The notes below the pieces were generated by a model that worked only from the letters and a program-made list of their open reading frames with translations, made no database searches and was not told the origin of the DNA. A stretch of 14,560 nt of DNA from Elusimicrobia bacterium RIFCSPHIGHO2_02_FULL_57_9 (GTDB taxonomy: Bacteria > Elusimicrobiota > Elusimicrobia > UBA1565 > UBA9628): positions 908-15,467 of the forward strand of contig MGUO01000292.1 in NCBI GenBank assembly GCA_001800015.1, read 5' to 3'. The translations under genes and the position numbers were made by a program. Positions 13,441 to 14,560 of this stretch are shown in pieces (position 1 is the stretch's first letter; the number at the start of each line of letters is the position of its first letter).

Positions 13441-14560
13441 ATGCTGACAAAAACTAAAACAACCGCTAAAAGCGGCAAAGCCGCCGCGCTATGGGCCGAA
13501 CGAAACGAGCTGGTCTCATCCGGCAGCGCCGCCTATACCTCCGTCGTCATAGAAAAAGCCCTGAATGCCTCGATTTGGGATGTGGACGGCAAGGAATATA
13601 TCGATTTCGCCGGGGGCATCGGCGCTTTAAACGTCGGCCATTGCCATCCCAGGGTAGTCGCGGCCTTGCGCGAACAGGCGGGCAAGCTCCTGCACACAAG
13701 CTTTCACGTCGCGGCCTATGAGAACTATATCCAGGTTTGCCGCGAGTTGGTTAAGGCAGCTCCCGGGGCCGAAAAGAAAAAGGCGATTCTATTCAACAGC
13801 GGCTCGGAAGCCATTGAAAACTCGGTTAAGTTTGCCCGGGCTTATACCAAACGCAAAGGCGTGATCAGCTTTGACAATGCCTTTCACGGCCGCACCTTGC
13901 TATGCCTCACCCTGGACGGCAAGTATAAACCTTTGCGCCAGGGTTTTGGCCCGGCGCCGGCGGAAATCTATCATGCGCGTTATCCCTATGCCTACCGCCC
14001 GCCGCGTGGGGTTAAGCCCGAAGAATTGACCGAGTATTGTCTGGAGCAGTTGGAACAGCTTTTCCTGACCGATATCGCTGCCGAAGACGTGGCCGCCATT
14101 ATCGCCGAACCCGTGCAGGGAGAGGGGGGATTTATTGCGCCCACTGCCGGATTTTTGGCCGGCCTGCGCCGGATTTGCGACAAGCACGGGATCGTGTTGA
14201 TCATCGATGAGGTGCAAAGCGGTTTTGGCCGCACCGGCAAGATGTTCGCCATCGAGCATGACTGCATCGCCCCGGATCTTATGGTCGTGGGCAAATCCTT
14301 GGGCGCCGGCATGCCTATTTCAGGAGTGGTGGGCAAGGCTGAAATAATGGACTCGGCGGCCGTCGGCGCCATCGGCGGCACTTACGGCGGTAACCCAATG
14401 TCCTGCGCCGCGGCCCTGGCGGTTTTTGAAATTTTCAAGGAAGAGAGGTTGGTGGAAACGGCTTCAAGAATCGGCGAAACCGTCAAGCAGCGCTTCGATT
14501 CCTGGCATGAGCGTTTGGCCTGCGTAGGCGATTCGCGGGGCCTGGGGGCCATGCGAGCCG
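13441..14560 (+). CDS. gabT: 4-aminobutyrate aminotransferase, 5' part (runs off the window)
   Basis: The first 373 codons of a class III aminotransferase of the GABA transaminase type, which converts 4-aminobutyrate and 2-oxoglutarate to succinate semialdehyde and glutamate. Motifs are FAGGIGALNVGHCHP near 57-70, NSGSEA near 119-124, FHGRT with R151, AEPVQGEGG with E223, IIDEVQSGFGRTG with D256 and Q259, and K285 in VVGKSLGAG as PLP lysine. I60, R151 and E223 sit where E. coli GabT has I50, R141 and E211. The frame is open to the window edge; roughly 50-70 codons should be missing. Beta-alanine or 5-aminovalerate could also be substrates. No ribosome site precedes the ATG. It is divergent from the peptidase gene. 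Confidence 0.9.
   Translation, partial: MLTKTKTTAKSGKAAALWAERNELVSSGSAAYTSVVIEKALNASIWDVDGKEYIDFAGGIGALNVGHCHPRVVAALREQAGKLLHTSFHVAAYENYIQVCRELVKAAPGAEKKKAILFNSGSEAIENSVKFARAYTKRKGVISFDNAFHGRTLLCLTLDGKYKPLRQGFGPAPAEIYHARYPYAYRPPRGVKPEELTEYCLEQLEQLFLTDIAAEDVAAIIAEPVQGEGGFIAPTAGFLAGLRRICDKHGIVLIIDEVQSGFGRTGKMFAIEHDCIAPDLMVVGKSLGAGMPISGVVGKAEIMDSAAVGAIGGTYGGNPMSCAAALAVFEIFKEERLVETASRIGETVKQRFDSWHERLACVGDSRGLGAMRA

Noticed and set aside
1..14560. Insertion sequence, phage, toxin-antitoxin, CRISPR or tRNA gene
   Set aside because: No transposase or integrase motifs, spaced repeats, tRNA cloverleaf or toxin-like gene pair were seen on either strand. Apart from the 23-nt direct repeat there is no sign of mobile DNA.

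Overview
The window is a chromosomal catabolic region from a moderately GC-rich bacterium. Sec-type signal peptides and the lack of Gram-positive surface signals suggest a Gram-negative-type cell. The long low-complexity pre-region of the secreted peptidase and the overall gene style recall uncultured Elusimicrobiota-like genomes, but that is only an impression and nothing here fixes the phylum. No rRNA, tRNA, CRISPR array, transposase or phage gene was seen.

Region 1 (1-8699, + strand) is a tightly packed operon for reductive pyrimidine degradation. It holds the 3' half of preA (dihydropyrimidine dehydrogenase Fe-S/FMN subunit), beta-ureidopropionase, an NCS1-family nucleobase-type transporter, an unrecognised secreted protein, dihydropyrimidinase, an aldehyde dehydrogenase, an unrecognised small membrane protein and an AGXT2-like class III aminotransferase. 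Together they could import uracil or thymine, reduce it, open the ring, release beta-alanine or 3-aminoisobutyrate with CO2 and ammonia, transaminate the amino acid to a semialdehyde and oxidise that. Most genes abut or overlap (gaps of 23, 1, -1, 2, 82, 6 and -14 nt). The single 82-nt gap carries two abutting hairpins.

Region 2 (8650-11653) begins with a convergent CaiB/AMACR-type CoA-transferase or racemase gene. Its 3' end overlaps the aminotransferase by 50 nt and it appears to lack the usual C-terminal tail. Divergent from it, with only 15 nt between start codons, are rocD (ornithine aminotransferase) and a TauE/SafE anion permease gene.

Region 3 (11643-13440) carries a secreted M28-family metallopeptidase on the - strand. 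Downstream of it is a probable single-helix mini-protein whose perfect Shine-Dalgarno and ATG are one frame off from the coding frame. The intergenic stretch at 13282-13440 holds three consecutive hairpins, a good sigma-70-like promoter, and a 23-nt segment that matches the inside of the TauE gene at 22 of 23 bases.

Region 4 (13441-14560) is the first 373 codons of gabT (4-aminobutyrate aminotransferase), cut by the window edge.

The window therefore encodes three distinct class III PLP aminotransferases (beta-amino acid, ornithine and GABA type) around a pyrimidine/amino-acid catabolic core. I found no wholly new defence or mobile system. The most unusual signals are the TauE-like repeat and hairpin block, the frame-offset mini-ORF, the truncated CoA-transferase and the two unrecognised operon proteins.
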